64,000 bases of DNA. It comes from Cuspidothrix sp046080565 (GTDB lineage: Bacteria; Cyanobacteriota; Cyanobacteriia; Cyanobacteriales; Nostocaceae). The position numbers and the translations under genes are program-made. Below the pieces are notes generated by a model. That model was not told where the DNA came from. It made no database searches and saw only the letters and a list, made by a program, of their open reading frames with translations. Numbering within the stretch: the first letter of the stretch is position 1; the number at the start of each line of letters is the position of its first letter. The stretch covers positions 1-64,000 of the forward strand of contig JBJTUF010000092.1 of assembly GCA_046080565.1 (NCBI GenBank), in the 5' to 3' direction. Below, piece by piece: positions 9,481 through 18,019 of the stretch.

Positions 9481-9535
9481 GCCCGTTTTGCGTTATGAGT
9501 AACTATATCAGTGTAACCGTATTGAGAGAAAATAA

Positions 9536-11092
9536 ATGGGTCGTCCCCCGACATTAACTTTTGATCGTGGCACATTAATTTTACACCCACCGCCACGTAG
9601 TAAAACCTGGATAGACTATGCAATTTGGGATGATAGAATCGAAAAGTTTCGCATTCCTGCCATTAGATACCGTCCCTTAGTTGAAGCACTCCAAGCAGAA
9701 GCAACGGATTTTATTGATGAAGCTAAGGCTTTTTATCCTTTGGAGTTGGTATCTAGCCTGGGAATGACACCCTATCCCCACCAAAACGAGGCTTTAGCGG
9801 CTTGGAAATTGGCGGGACGACAGGGGGTAGTGGTGCTACCAACGGCGGCGGGAAAGACTTATTTAGCCCAAATGGCGATGCAAGCTACACCACGTACCAC
9901 GTTAATTGTAGTACCAACTTTAGATTTAATGCACCAGTGGTATGCTCACTTAGTAGCCGCTTTTCCTGATGGGGAAGTGGGATTACTGGGAGGTGGTTCA
10001 CGGGATAGAACGGCGATTTTAGTAGCTACCTATGATAGTGCGGCGATTCACGCAGAAAGTTTAGGTAATAAATATGGGTTGATAATTTTTGATGAATGCC
10101 ACCATTTACCTACAGATTTTAACCGAGTGATTGCGGAATATGCGATCGCCCCCTACCGCTTAGGACTTTCCGCCACCCCAGAACGCACAGATGGCAAGCA
10201 TATAGATTTAAATATTCTTATTGGTAAAGAAGTTTATCGCCAACGTGCTGAAGATTTAGCAGGTAAAGCTTTAGCTGCCCATGAAATTGTACAAATTAAA
10301 GTTAAATTATCCCAATTAGAAAGAGAAAAATACAATCAATTAATTCAAACTCGCAATGATTTTTTAAAGCAATCAAAAATTTCTTTAGGAAGTCTCCAAG
10401 GTTGGCAAATGTTTGTGCAAATGAGTGCGCGATCGCAACCTGGACGTAGGGCAATGTTAGCCCATCGTCAAGCCAAAGAAATCGCTTTAGGAACTGATGG
10501 AAAAATTCGCATCCTTTTAGACCTATTAGCTACCCATTATCCCGAACGGATTTTAATTTTTACTGCCGACAATACCACTGTTTACCGCATTTCTCAAGAC
10601 TTATTAATCCCAGCGATTACCCATCAAACCCCAGTTAAAGAAAGACATGAAATATTAACTAAATTTAAACAAGGTGAATATAATACCTTAGTGGCTTCTA
10701 ATGTCCTTAATGAAGGTGTAGATGTTCCCGCCGCCAGCATTGCCATTATCTTATCTGGTACAGGTTCAACCAGAGAATATATTCAAAGGTTAGGGAGAGT
10801 CTTACGTAAAGGTAATATAGATAATAAACAGGCAATTTTATATGAAGTTATCGCCGAAGATACGAGCGAAGAAGGAACTTCTGCCAGACGTAGAGGAGAA
10901 AATAAAACTCCAGGAGAAAAACCCAAAAAAGGCAATTTACAAGTTATTTATGGTAATAGCAACAACAGCGATTTAAAAGCAGCAGAACAATTAGAAATTA
11001 ATTACTCAACCGAAAAGAAAGATGTTACCAACGGACTTACTGATACACCGCCAAAACGGCGAAGAAATTATCCCAAAAAGACTGAAACTTGA
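9536..11092 (+). CDS. XPB/Rad25-type superfamily 2 DNA helicase
   Basis: The 518-residue protein has an N-terminal damage-recognition-like region (1-75), then helicase lobe 1 with Walker A PTAAGKT at 102-108, the DECH box (IIFDECHH, about 183-190) and motif III GLSATPERTDG. Lobe 2 has NEGVDVPAAS and motif VI QRLGRVLRKG. This order matches archaeal and bacterial XPB, a 3'-5' helicase/translocase of nucleotide excision repair. The C-terminal 70 residues are basic and low-complexity. It overlaps the next gene by 71 bases, so the two are surely co-expressed. The neighbour is a Bax1-type nuclease, the known partner of archaeal XPB. Confidence 0.9.
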   Translation: MGRPPTLTFDRGTLILHPPPRSKTWIDYAIWDDRIEKFRIPAIRYRPLVEALQAEATDFIDEAKAFYPLELVSSLGMTPYPHQNEALAAWKLAGRQGVVVLPTAAGKTYLAQMAMQATPRTTLIVVPTLDLMHQWYAHLVAAFPDGEVGLLGGGSRDRTAILVATYDSAAIHAESLGNKYGLIIFDECHHLPTDFNRVIAEYAIAPYRLGLSATPERTDGKHIDLNILIGKEVYRQRAEDLAGKALAAHEIVQIKVKLSQLEREKYNQLIQTRNDFLKQSKISLGSLQGWQMFVQMSARSQPGRRAMLAHRQAKEIALGTDGKIRILLDLLATHYPERILIFTADNTTVYRISQDLLIPAITHQTPVKERHEILTKFKQGEYNTLVASNVLNEGVDVPAASIAIILSGTGSTREYIQRLGRVLRKGNIDNKQAILYEVIAEDTSEEGTSARRRGENKTPGEKPKKGNLQVIYGNSNNSDLKAAEQLEINYSTEKKDVTNGLTDTPPKRRRNYPKKTET

Positions 11093-12236
11093 TCAAAAAC
11101 ATTTGAATTTAGCCACTGACTTAATTGATTTTTTTCAGCAAGCAGTTGGCAAAACTCAAGGTTTACTAGAACGTCAATTAGCAGACTTTGAAGGAGATAC
11201 CACAGATTACCGCATGAAACGGGGTTTAGCCTATATTCTCAAAAGTAGTTTTTGCACCTTTGAAATAGTCAGTCCCCTTGAATCACCTATGTTAAGAGCA
11301 AAAGTATTTGCATTAGCAGCAAAATCCGTTGCTAGTCGGCAATCAACTGATATTATTTTAAATAAAATTGCCGATGATTTAAGTCAAGAACTCAACCAAG
11401 AAGTTTTACCCCATCAAATTCGCAATGGACTTTATGCCGACTTATCAGAAAATAAAATTTTAACAGCTTTTGATGCCACTAAACCAGAAGATATATTACA
11501 TCGTTATAATTTATCCCAAATCCAAGGAGTTTTTTACAAAGCCAGTCAATTAATATTAAACGCCCATCGTAATGTTCCCGGAGAATATAAACTCTTATTT
11601 CGTTATTTAAAGCTATTTCAACTAATGGCTTATATTGAAGGTGATGCCGATCATGGATTTACAATTACAGTAGATGGCCCCACTAGTTTATTTACTCCTA
11701 GCACACGTTATGGTTTAGCCATAGCCAAATTAATTCCCGCCTTACTTCATGTGACAAAATGGAGTTTATCAGCCACTTTACAAACCCGCGACTTTTACAC
11801 AAATGAATGGAGAACCGGACGTTTTACCCTTAATTCTGAATGTGGTTTAGTTTCTCACTATCCCCTAGGAAAGCCCTATGATAGTATGTTAGAGGAATCA
11901 TTTGCTAGTAAATGGGATGCTTTAAAAAGTGGTTGGTTCTTAGAAAGAGAAGTAGATTTAATTCCCATTCCTGGTAGTGTGATGATTCCCGATTTTCGTT
12001 TAGTTCATCCCGACGGACGGACATTTTTATTAGAAATTGTTGGTTACTGGCGACCAGAATATTTACAAAAGAAATTCGCTCAAGTCAGACGCGCCAATTG
12101 TGATAATTTAATTTTAGCTATTTCCGAAAGATTGAACCTGGAAAAAGCTGGAGTAAAACTAGATAATGTACCAGCAAGAATAATTTGGTTTAAAGAAAAA
12201 CTCTTGCCAAAATCTGTATTGGCAGTGATGGAATGA
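11022..12236 (+). CDS. DUF790-family nuclease (Bax1-like, XPB partner)
   Basis: The 404-residue product matches the DUF790 family, whose archaeal member Bax1 binds XPB and cuts DNA next to bubbles. The C-terminal part contains VMIPDFRLVHPDGRTFLLEIVGYW (about 317-340), a PD-(D/E)XK-type core with Asp in PDF and Glu in LLEIVG. The N-terminal part holds a long helical region with MKRGLAYIL. It overlaps the helicase gene by 71 bases, indicating tight coupling; a later start is possible. Role in excision repair or another DNA transaction is inferred from the partner. Confidence 0.82.
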   Translation: MLPTDLLIHRQNGEEIIPKRLKLDQKHLNLATDLIDFFQQAVGKTQGLLERQLADFEGDTTDYRMKRGLAYILKSSFCTFEIVSPLESPMLRAKVFALAAKSVASRQSTDIILNKIADDLSQELNQEVLPHQIRNGLYADLSENKILTAFDATKPEDILHRYNLSQIQGVFYKASQLILNAHRNVPGEYKLLFRYLKLFQLMAYIEGDADHGFTITVDGPTSLFTPSTRYGLAIAKLIPALLHVTKWSLSATLQTRDFYTNEWRTGRFTLNSECGLVSHYPLGKPYDSMLEESFASKWDALKSGWFLEREVDLIPIPGSVMIPDFRLVHPDGRTFLLEIVGYWRPEYLQKKFAQVRRANCDNLILAISERLNLEKAGVKLDNVPARIIWFKEKLLPKSVLAVME

Positions 12237-12512
12237 TATGTCATTTTGCCGTTTGGTAAAGTACAAAATTATCTGCGTCTATCTCCGTTCATCTGTGTTT
12301 TATTAATACTGCTTGGGAACAAACAAAAATATCTCTAACCCTTACCTATTCCCTAAATAACTAAAAATTAAACATTACTCTTTCCTATCCCCCCTCAACA
12401 GTCAACAGTCAACCATTCATTAAACTTCATTACGAAATAAGAAGGTAGCTAAAAAACATGATACCTTCTGATCTGGTCAAACAATTACACAAATTTTACA
12501 AAGGAGAACACA

Positions 12513-12719
12513 GTGGCAATGGAATCCAATGTACTAACGGGCGCAACTGTAGATAATCAAGATATAAGTGAATATGTTGCTCATTTACAGTTGCATATGA
12601 CGCTGCAAGCTCGCAACCTGGTTCCAACCCTTAAACAGACAGTAGGAGATAGTCGTCAGCAATTACTTCATCAAACCCAGGCTGACTTTGAAAAATTCGC
12701 TTCTCGTCAAGTTTTATAG
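12513..12719 (+). CDS. Small conserved-looking hypothetical protein
   Basis: A 68-residue protein starting with GTG at 12513 and preceded by AAGGAG (12501-12506), a strong ribosome binding site with 6-base spacing. It has no signal peptide or membrane segment and is predicted to be helical, ending in ADFEKFASRQVL. I do not recognise the family. The segment LTGATVDNQDISE resembles LTGATLDVGDISE encoded downstream of pgeF (about 32140-32180), suggesting a small family with a decayed second copy. Neighbouring genes give no functional hint. Confidence 0.6.
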   Translation: MAMESNVLTGATVDNQDISEYVAHLQLHMTLQARNLVPTLKQTVGDSRQQLLHQTQADFEKFASRQVL

Positions 12720-13043
12720 ATTTAATAGGATTTTTGCTATAATAGGCATAGAATAAAAGCAGATATTGTGGTTTTAGCTTCCAGGCAAAAGCCGCGATAT
12801 TTTGTTTTTGATATTTTTTCCACTATTTTAGTCTGGACTTACGCAAAATTTGCTTCAAATACCGTCATTCGGACCCAAGGAAGCAATCTCAAACCCATAG
12901 ATTTCGTTAAAATGCGTAAGTCCTATTTAGTTAACAAAATTACTCTTTAGAACCAAGACCTAAGAGCCAAAAGCCGTTAAAATAATTGCAGCAGTACATC
13001 ATCAATCATATTTTGTAAAGGTTAAATCGCGGCTTGAATCAAA
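12720..13043. other. Gene-free interval containing one GGACTTACGCA element
   Basis: The interval carries the 89-bp repeat at 12835-12923 and otherwise AT-rich DNA. A 60-codon frame at 12768-12950 runs straight through the repeat and is not a credible gene. Confidence 0.6.
12835..12923. repeat. GGACTTACGCA inverted-repeat element, copy A
   Basis: This 89-bp block starts GGACTTACGCA and ends TGCGTAAGTCC, a perfect 11-bp inverted repeat. The core contains GGAAGCAATCTCAAACCC. Six related copies occur in the window (22830, 23996, 25074, 44449 variant, 49827 partial, 52997), in both orientations and always between genes or inside another element. Confidence 0.85.
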
Positions 13044-14237
13044 ATGACTTCACTACTCCCTCGAAACCTCAGCGTGATTATCCGACCAGTCCAACATAGG
13101 GACTTGGACGAAATTGAACGTCTAACTCAAGAATCCTTATCCCATCTTCCTCCCCAAGAAGTTGGCGAGACCATGCAAAAAATGCAATGGTTAAGACGTT
13201 GGTATGGATTACTGAAATTCTTAAGTTGGTTTCCCAATCCCTTACAGTATCGCTTTTGGGGTTACGTCGCTCAACAAGGACGTATGATCCTGGGGATGAT
13301 TAAAATATCACCGTTTAACCGCACTCGCAGCACTTGGCGGATTGATAAAGTGATGTTAGCAGGTACGAGCGATCGCATGGGAGTAGGATCACAATTACTG
13401 CGTCATTGCTTTGAGTCCATTTTAGAAGCGCGGACTTGGATTTTAGAGGTTAACGTCAATGATGTTGATGCCTTAGCACTGTATCGCCATAACGGGTTTC
13501 AACGTCTAGCTGAAATAACATATTGGGAAATTAACCCCCAAAGATTAGCTGAATTAATCCAAACTGAGCCAGATTTACCCAATCTTTTACCAGTTAGTAA
13601 CGCTGACGCTCAACTGCTCCATCAATTAGATACAGCATCCATGCCACCCTTAGTGCGCCAAGTATTTGACCGTCATACCCACGACTTTAAAACCACTTTC
13701 TTTGGCGCTATTAGTGATGCTGTGAAACAGTGGATGACAAAAACCGAAGTAGTTAGCGGTTATGTCTTTGAACCCCAACGCAAAGCCGCCATAGGCTACT
13801 TTCAGGTGCAACTTGACAGGACAGGCGAAAATCCCCACGTAGCCACACTGACGGTTCACCCTGCCTATACTTGGCTATATCCTGAACTATTGTCTCAATT
13901 AGCGCGCATTGCCCAAGACTTCCCCAAACAATCACTACAACTAGCTTCCTGTGACTATCAACCCGAAAGAGAAGAATATTTAGAACGCATCGGGGCAAAA
14001 CGCATAGAACATACATTAATCATGTCTCGTTCCGTTTGGCATAAACTCCGAGAATCTAAATTTGTCTCCTTAGAAGGGATTCAATGGCAAGAAATGTTAC
14101 AAGGACTGCAACCAACCCGGAAACCTATCCCCGGTGGAATGTCATGGGTACAAGAACCTCAAGCCATACAGCAAACCGCTAATATAGATATAGCTTCTCC
14201 CTCAGAACCCATGCCAGATGAACCCCAGGAGCAATAA
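13044..14237 (+). CDS. GNAT-family acetyltransferase, two-domain
   Basis: The 397-residue protein opens with a GNAT domain (about 10-165). The acetyl-CoA site is GTSDRMGVGSQLLRHC and is followed by LEVNVNDVDALALYRHNGF. A second region (about 190-330) has the size of another, diverged GNAT domain with no clear acetyl-CoA loop. The C-terminal 60 residues are Pro/Gln-rich. The substrate is unknown. It overlaps or abuts ruvX, and this pairing with ruvX, DUF3727, yqeG and proB forms a run of same-strand genes. Confidence 0.85.
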   Translation: MTSLLPRNLSVIIRPVQHRDLDEIERLTQESLSHLPPQEVGETMQKMQWLRRWYGLLKFLSWFPNPLQYRFWGYVAQQGRMILGMIKISPFNRTRSTWRIDKVMLAGTSDRMGVGSQLLRHCFESILEARTWILEVNVNDVDALALYRHNGFQRLAEITYWEINPQRLAELIQTEPDLPNLLPVSNADAQLLHQLDTASMPPLVRQVFDRHTHDFKTTFFGAISDAVKQWMTKTEVVSGYVFEPQRKAAIGYFQVQLDRTGENPHVATLTVHPAYTWLYPELLSQLARIAQDFPKQSLQLASCDYQPEREEYLERIGAKRIEHTLIMSRSVWHKLRESKFVSLEGIQWQEMLQGLQPTRKPIPGGMSWVQEPQAIQQTANIDIASPSEPMPDEPQEQ

Positions 14238-14241
14238 TAAC

Positions 14242-14715
14242 GTGATCTCTGATGCCTCTAAATCATTTATCTCTGCCTTGGGTGTTGATGTTGGTAGTAA
14301 ACGTATCGGTTTAGCTGGGTGTGATGGTACTGGCTTAATTGCCACAGGTATCACCACAATTGAGCGTAAATCTTTTGTTGAAGATGTGGAAAAAATTCAA
14401 CAAATAGTTAATGACCGACAAGTACAAATTTTAGTTGTCGGTTTACCATATAACATGGATGGTTCTTTGGGTTTTCAAGCCCGTCATGTCCAAAAATTTG
14501 CCACTAGACTAGCCAAGTCTCTACAACTACCTTTGGAATATATAGATGAACGTTTAACCTCTTTCCAAGCAGAACAACTGTTAATTGGCGAAAATCGTTC
14601 CCCATCGAGAAATAAGGGTTTAATTGACCGTAAGGCGGCAGCCTTGATATTACAACAATGGTTAGATGTGAGGCGAACTTCAGTAAATTCATCAGTAACA
14701 TTTACTGATAAGTGA
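14242..14715 (+). CDS. ruvX: RuvX/YqgF putative Holliday junction resolvase
   Basis: An RNase H-fold nuclease implicated in 16S rRNA 5'-end maturation and in Holliday junction processing. The product shows GVDVGSKRIGLAGCD with the first catalytic Asp, VVGLPYNMDGS, and YIDERLTSFQAEQLL with the second acidic residue. I prefer GTG at 14242 because AGGAG lies 10 bases upstream; an ATG at 14218 without a ribosome binding site would add 8 residues and overlap the preceding gene by 20 bases. The final residues after LDVRR are variable. Confidence 0.92.
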   Translation: MISDASKSFISALGVDVGSKRIGLAGCDGTGLIATGITTIERKSFVEDVEKIQQIVNDRQVQILVVGLPYNMDGSLGFQARHVQKFATRLAKSLQLPLEYIDERLTSFQAEQLLIGENRSPSRNKGLIDRKAAALILQQWLDVRRTSVNSSVTFTDK

Positions 14716-15108
14716 TCCCTTTTAACAGTTGTAGTTCATTGATCTACAAGATGCTGTATATTAATAGAAAGTTCAAGAAGCGTAGATCCTTGGGAAGTGG
14801 TGTAAGTCCTGCTCTGAAATTGCGGAGAGTTAGAATTAACCTAACCATAGCTCCTGTATGGCAGGAAATCCTATAAATCAGACAAAATAAAACATTTTCA
14901 AGAGTAGCTAATCAAATCAGAACTGAAAAACGAAAAACCTTTAAGGTAGTTCGGGACCTTATTTTGTAATAAAAACCGAATAGTGTGGCTTGTAGTTAGC
15001 CCTGTAAGGCTTCACCGTAAGCTTTAGTTGAAGGATGTTAGTCTTACCAAGCTAGAAATATTTAATTATGTTTTTAGTAACTATTATTTAAAGTTAGATA
15101 ATTCAGCT
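14716..15108 (+). ncRNA. Candidate structured RNA in the ruvX to DUF3727 spacer
   Basis: No gene is evident in these 390 bases, but about 14770-15035 is packed with short consecutive helices on the plus strand. CTCTG (14812) pairs with CGGAG (14823), GTTAG (14829) with CTAAC (14841), TCCTG (14852) with CAGGA (14862), AAGGT (14943) with ACCTT (14956), GGCT (14987) with AGCC (14998), and CTTCA (15010) with TGAAG (15029). The block GGGAAGTGGTGTAAGTCC at 14792-14809 resembles a piece of the cobalamin-riboswitch core, but the B12 box is missing. I cannot assign it to a known class. It may be a leader of the next gene or an independent RNA. Confidence 0.35.
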
Positions 15109-15681
15109 ATGTTTTCCTCTCCATTCCCCGAAGATAATGATCGTGCTTCCGAAAGTTCTCTGACTTTGACAGATGAGCTAGAACGAACTTTAGAATGTTA
15201 CATTGAGCATACCCTCTCAGTAGATGGACAAAAATATGTCCTGCTGCTACCTGTGGATGCACCCATAGAAATTTTCGCGTGGGAAAGTGATGGCGAAGAA
15301 GAGGAAGCAGTTTTAGTAGAAGATGATGAAGTCATCGAAGAAATTTTTAGCACTGCTCAAGCGGTTCTTTCTGAGCAAAATCTTATTCTCAAGAATACTG
15401 CTTATGCCTTGACTGTAGCAGGTGATTTACCTCCTGAAGATGAATCCAAATTATTCACTTTAGAAATTGAAGATGAAGAAAATGGTTTAGAACCAGAACA
15501 ACTGCTGGAAATTGCCACTTTTTATCATCAAGACCAGGAGTATGCCATTTATACTCCCCTCGATCCTTTGCTCTTTTTTGCCAGAATTACTCAGACAGGT
15601 GAACCAGAATTACTTTCTCCTGAAGAGTTTCGCCAATTTCAACCTCTCTTAGAAGAACATCTTTTTAAGGAAGTTGAGTAG
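15109..15681 (+). CDS. DUF3727 family protein
   Basis: The 190-residue acidic protein (MFSSPFPEDNDRASESS start) has two similar halves, each with a YVLLLPVDAPIEIFAW- or YAIYTPLDPLLFFARI-like strand pattern, as in the DUF1292/DUF3727 families of cyanobacteria and plastids. Function is unknown. An in-frame start at 15028 would add 27 residues that do not look family-like and fall in the structured region. It sits between ruvX and yqeG, an order I regard as common in cyanobacteria. Confidence 0.85.
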   Translation: MFSSPFPEDNDRASESSLTLTDELERTLECYIEHTLSVDGQKYVLLLPVDAPIEIFAWESDGEEEEAVLVEDDEVIEEIFSTAQAVLSEQNLILKNTAYALTVAGDLPPEDESKLFTLEIEDEENGLEPEQLLEIATFYHQDQEYAIYTPLDPLLFFARITQTGEPELLSPEEFRQFQPLLEEHLFKEVE

Positions 15682-15768
15682 TTACGGTTGACTATTGACT
15701 GTTGACGGTTAACCGTTAACGGTTAACTGTTGCCCAATTCCAGAAGCTAAGTCTCATTCTATTCAACT

Positions 15769-16293
15769 ATGACCCGTAATCATCTATTACAGCCTGATTT
15801 AATTTTACCAGGTTCAATTTTGACTTTAACACCAGATTTAATCCAACAATATGGGCTTAAAGGTCTAGTATTGGATGTAGATGAAACCTTAGTACCAATC
15901 ACGGCGGATTCAACTTTTCCAGAATTGCAAATATGGGCAGAAACAATTCGTGACTCTACAGCATTATGGTTAGTTAGCAATAATTTAAGTGAAGCGAGAA
16001 TCGGTAGTATTGCCCGTTCTTTAGATATACCTTACTACTTAGGCGCGGCTAAACCCTCCCGCCGCAAAATTCGCGCAGCGTTACAAGAGATGAATTTACC
16101 AGCCCATGAAGTCGGGATGGTAGGCGATCGCTTGTTTACAGATGTTTTAGCGGGTAATCGTTTAGGAATGTTTACAATTTTGGTTGAGCCAATTATCCAT
16201 CCTGATTTTACAGACCTGCGTACCCACCCCATCCGTAACATTGAAGTTTGGATATCCGAAATACTAGGGGCATCTATTAACGGGAAGAGTTAG
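15769..16293 (+). CDS. YqeG-family HAD-IIIA-type phosphatase
   Basis: The 174-residue product belongs to the HAD superfamily: motif I LVLDVDETLVPI with the nucleophile Asp, motif II LVSNN, and motif III/IV KPSRRKIRAAL with GMVGDRLFTDVLAGNRLGM. YqeG relatives are small phosphatases; plant and yeast members act on phosphatidylglycerophosphate. That activity is plausible here but not shown. The C-terminus is short and no membrane segment is visible. The next gene on the strand is proB, 390 bases away. Confidence 0.88.
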   Translation: MTRNHLLQPDLILPGSILTLTPDLIQQYGLKGLVLDVDETLVPITADSTFPELQIWAETIRDSTALWLVSNNLSEARIGSIARSLDIPYYLGAAKPSRRKIRAALQEMNLPAHEVGMVGDRLFTDVLAGNRLGMFTILVEPIIHPDFTDLRTHPIRNIEVWISEILGASINGKS

Positions 16294-16683
16294 GGGCGCA
16301 GGAGTGCAGGGGTGCAGACAATAATTTCATTCTTCATTCTGAACTCCTGATAGGGAAGCGTGGTGAAGCCATACTCCTGCCTCCTGCCTTTTAGCATTAT
16401 GTATTTTTGTGTGGATTTGCATACAAAAATTTACAAATTTTGATAATTCGTGAAAAAACTAAACCTAAAGAAATAGTTAAGAAAATCTATAGTTTACAAA
16501 AAATAGGCGATCATTAATTTTAATAACATCAGGGTCAGCCGAAAAAAGACCCTAGCAGATAACAAATAAATATAAACCTATACAGCGTCAACCTTCACGA
16601 TAGAGGGATTGGCGCTGTATAATTTTTTGGAAGTCTAGCAAGTGACTGTTGACCACTGATAACTGACCACTGACCACTGACTA
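16294..16683. other. Intergenic region with repeats and a hairpin pair
   Basis: It contains an imperfect GCAGGAG-rich repeat (about 16296-16395), an AT-rich stretch, two hairpins (16529-16628) and heptameric tandem repeats (GACCACT type) at 16640-16682 directly before proB. No coding frame is supported. Confidence 0.6.
16581..16628 (+). terminator. Strong Rho-independent terminator
   Basis: TACAGCGTCAA (16581-16591) pairs with TTGGCGCTGTA (16609-16619), 11 pairs with one G-T, followed by AATTTTTT. It is 290 bases past yqeG. An upstream hairpin GGGTC/GACCC (about 16531-16553) suggests the pair may end a separate short transcript. Confidence 0.75.
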
Positions 16684-17793
16684 ATGACCAAAACAATTGT
16701 TATTAAAATCGGTACTTCCAGTCTTACCCAACCAGAAACAGGACAATTAGCTCTTTCTAGCATTGCTACTTTAGCGGAAACTCTCTCTGATTTGCGAAGA
16801 CAGGGACATCGAGTAATTTTAGTTTCATCTGGCGCGGTGGGCGTAGGTTGTGCGCGGTTAGGTTTAACTGAACGTCCGAAAAATATAGCCTTAAAACAAG
16901 CTGTAGCGGCGGTTGGTCAAGGGCGCTTAATGCGTATATATGATGATTTATTTAGTATTTTACAACAACCTATAGCCCAAGTATTATTAACTAGAGCAGA
17001 TTTGGTACAACGTAGCCGTTATCTAAATGCCAATAACACTTTTCAAGAATTACTTAGTTTAGGAGTAATTCCTGTGGTAAATGAAAATGATACGGTGGCG
17101 GTAGAAGAATTAAAATTTGGTGATAATGATACTCTCTCGGCATTAGTCGCTAGTTTAGTAGAAGCAGACTGGTTATTTTTACTCACGGATGTTGATAGAT
17201 TATATTCAGCCGATCCCCGTTCCGTACCTGATGCTAAACCCATTAGTGTGGTTAGCAGTATGCAAGAACTGACAGAACTACAAGTACAAACTGGTGGCCA
17301 GGGTTCTCAATGGGGAACAGGGGGAATGATGACAAAAATTTCTGCGGCCAGAATTGCGATCGCTGCTGGTATCCGCACAGTCATCACCCAAGGAAGATTT
17401 CCGCGTAACATTGCCAAAATTATTGAAGGAGAAACCATCGGTACACACTTTTTACCCCAACTAGAACCCACTTCAGCCCGGAAACGTTGGATCGCCTATG
17501 GTTTGATCCCCGGAGGCAAATTATATTTAGATCCAGGAGCGATCGCCGCCATTACCAAAGGTGGAAAATCCTTATTAGCAGCAGGTATTAAAGCTGTAGA
17601 TGGGAAATTTGACAATCAAGAAGCCGTGCAATTATATGATACTAATGATCATGAAATTGCTAGAGGGCTGGTAAATTATAGTAGTGACGAATTGCAAAAA
17701 ATTTGTGGCCGACATTCAAGAGAAATACCCTCAATTTTAGGTTATGAAGGCGTAGATACCGTCATACATCGAGATAATTTAGTATTAATTTAA
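16684..17793 (+). CDS. proB: Glutamate 5-kinase
   Basis: Catalyses ATP-dependent phosphorylation of glutamate, the first step of proline synthesis. The 369-residue product has the amino-acid-kinase domain (1-260) with KIGTSSL, VSSGAVGVG, VNENDTVAVEELKFGDND and GTGGMMTKISAARIA, and a C-terminal PUA domain (about 275-369) starting RKRWIAYGLIPGG. The PUA domain and length match bacterial ProB with feedback control by proline. Tandem heptamers (GACCACT) lie right before the start. proA is not in the window. Confidence 0.96.
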   Translation: MTKTIVIKIGTSSLTQPETGQLALSSIATLAETLSDLRRQGHRVILVSSGAVGVGCARLGLTERPKNIALKQAVAAVGQGRLMRIYDDLFSILQQPIAQVLLTRADLVQRSRYLNANNTFQELLSLGVIPVVNENDTVAVEELKFGDNDTLSALVASLVEADWLFLLTDVDRLYSADPRSVPDAKPISVVSSMQELTELQVQTGGQGSQWGTGGMMTKISAARIAIAAGIRTVITQGRFPRNIAKIIEGETIGTHFLPQLEPTSARKRWIAYGLIPGGKLYLDPGAIAAITKGGKSLLAAGIKAVDGKFDNQEAVQLYDTNDHEIARGLVNYSSDELQKICGRHSREIPSILGYEGVDTVIHRDNLVLI

Positions 17794-18019
17794 CAACCCT
17801 TCGGGCGAGGTAGAGGGTAGGAGGCAGGAGGTAAAATTTTTAATTAATTAAGAATCAAGTCTTTTTACCTGCACCATTTGAGTTTAAATCCTCCGCCACC
17901 ATTTTTTGATTTGGTGGTCTTCAATTAGAGGTAGGTTTGAATCATCCTCAAATTAGGCTTCTGCCTCCTGCCTTTTAACTCCTACCTCTTTCAAATTACC
18001 AATTACCCATTACCAAATT

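Noticed and set aside
12768..12950. 60-codon frame
   Set aside because: It runs through the GGACTTACGCA element, so its codons reflect the repeat.
14792..14809. Cobalamin riboswitch
   Set aside because: Only the GGTG-AA-TCC part is present; no B12 box or downstream cobalamin gene was seen.
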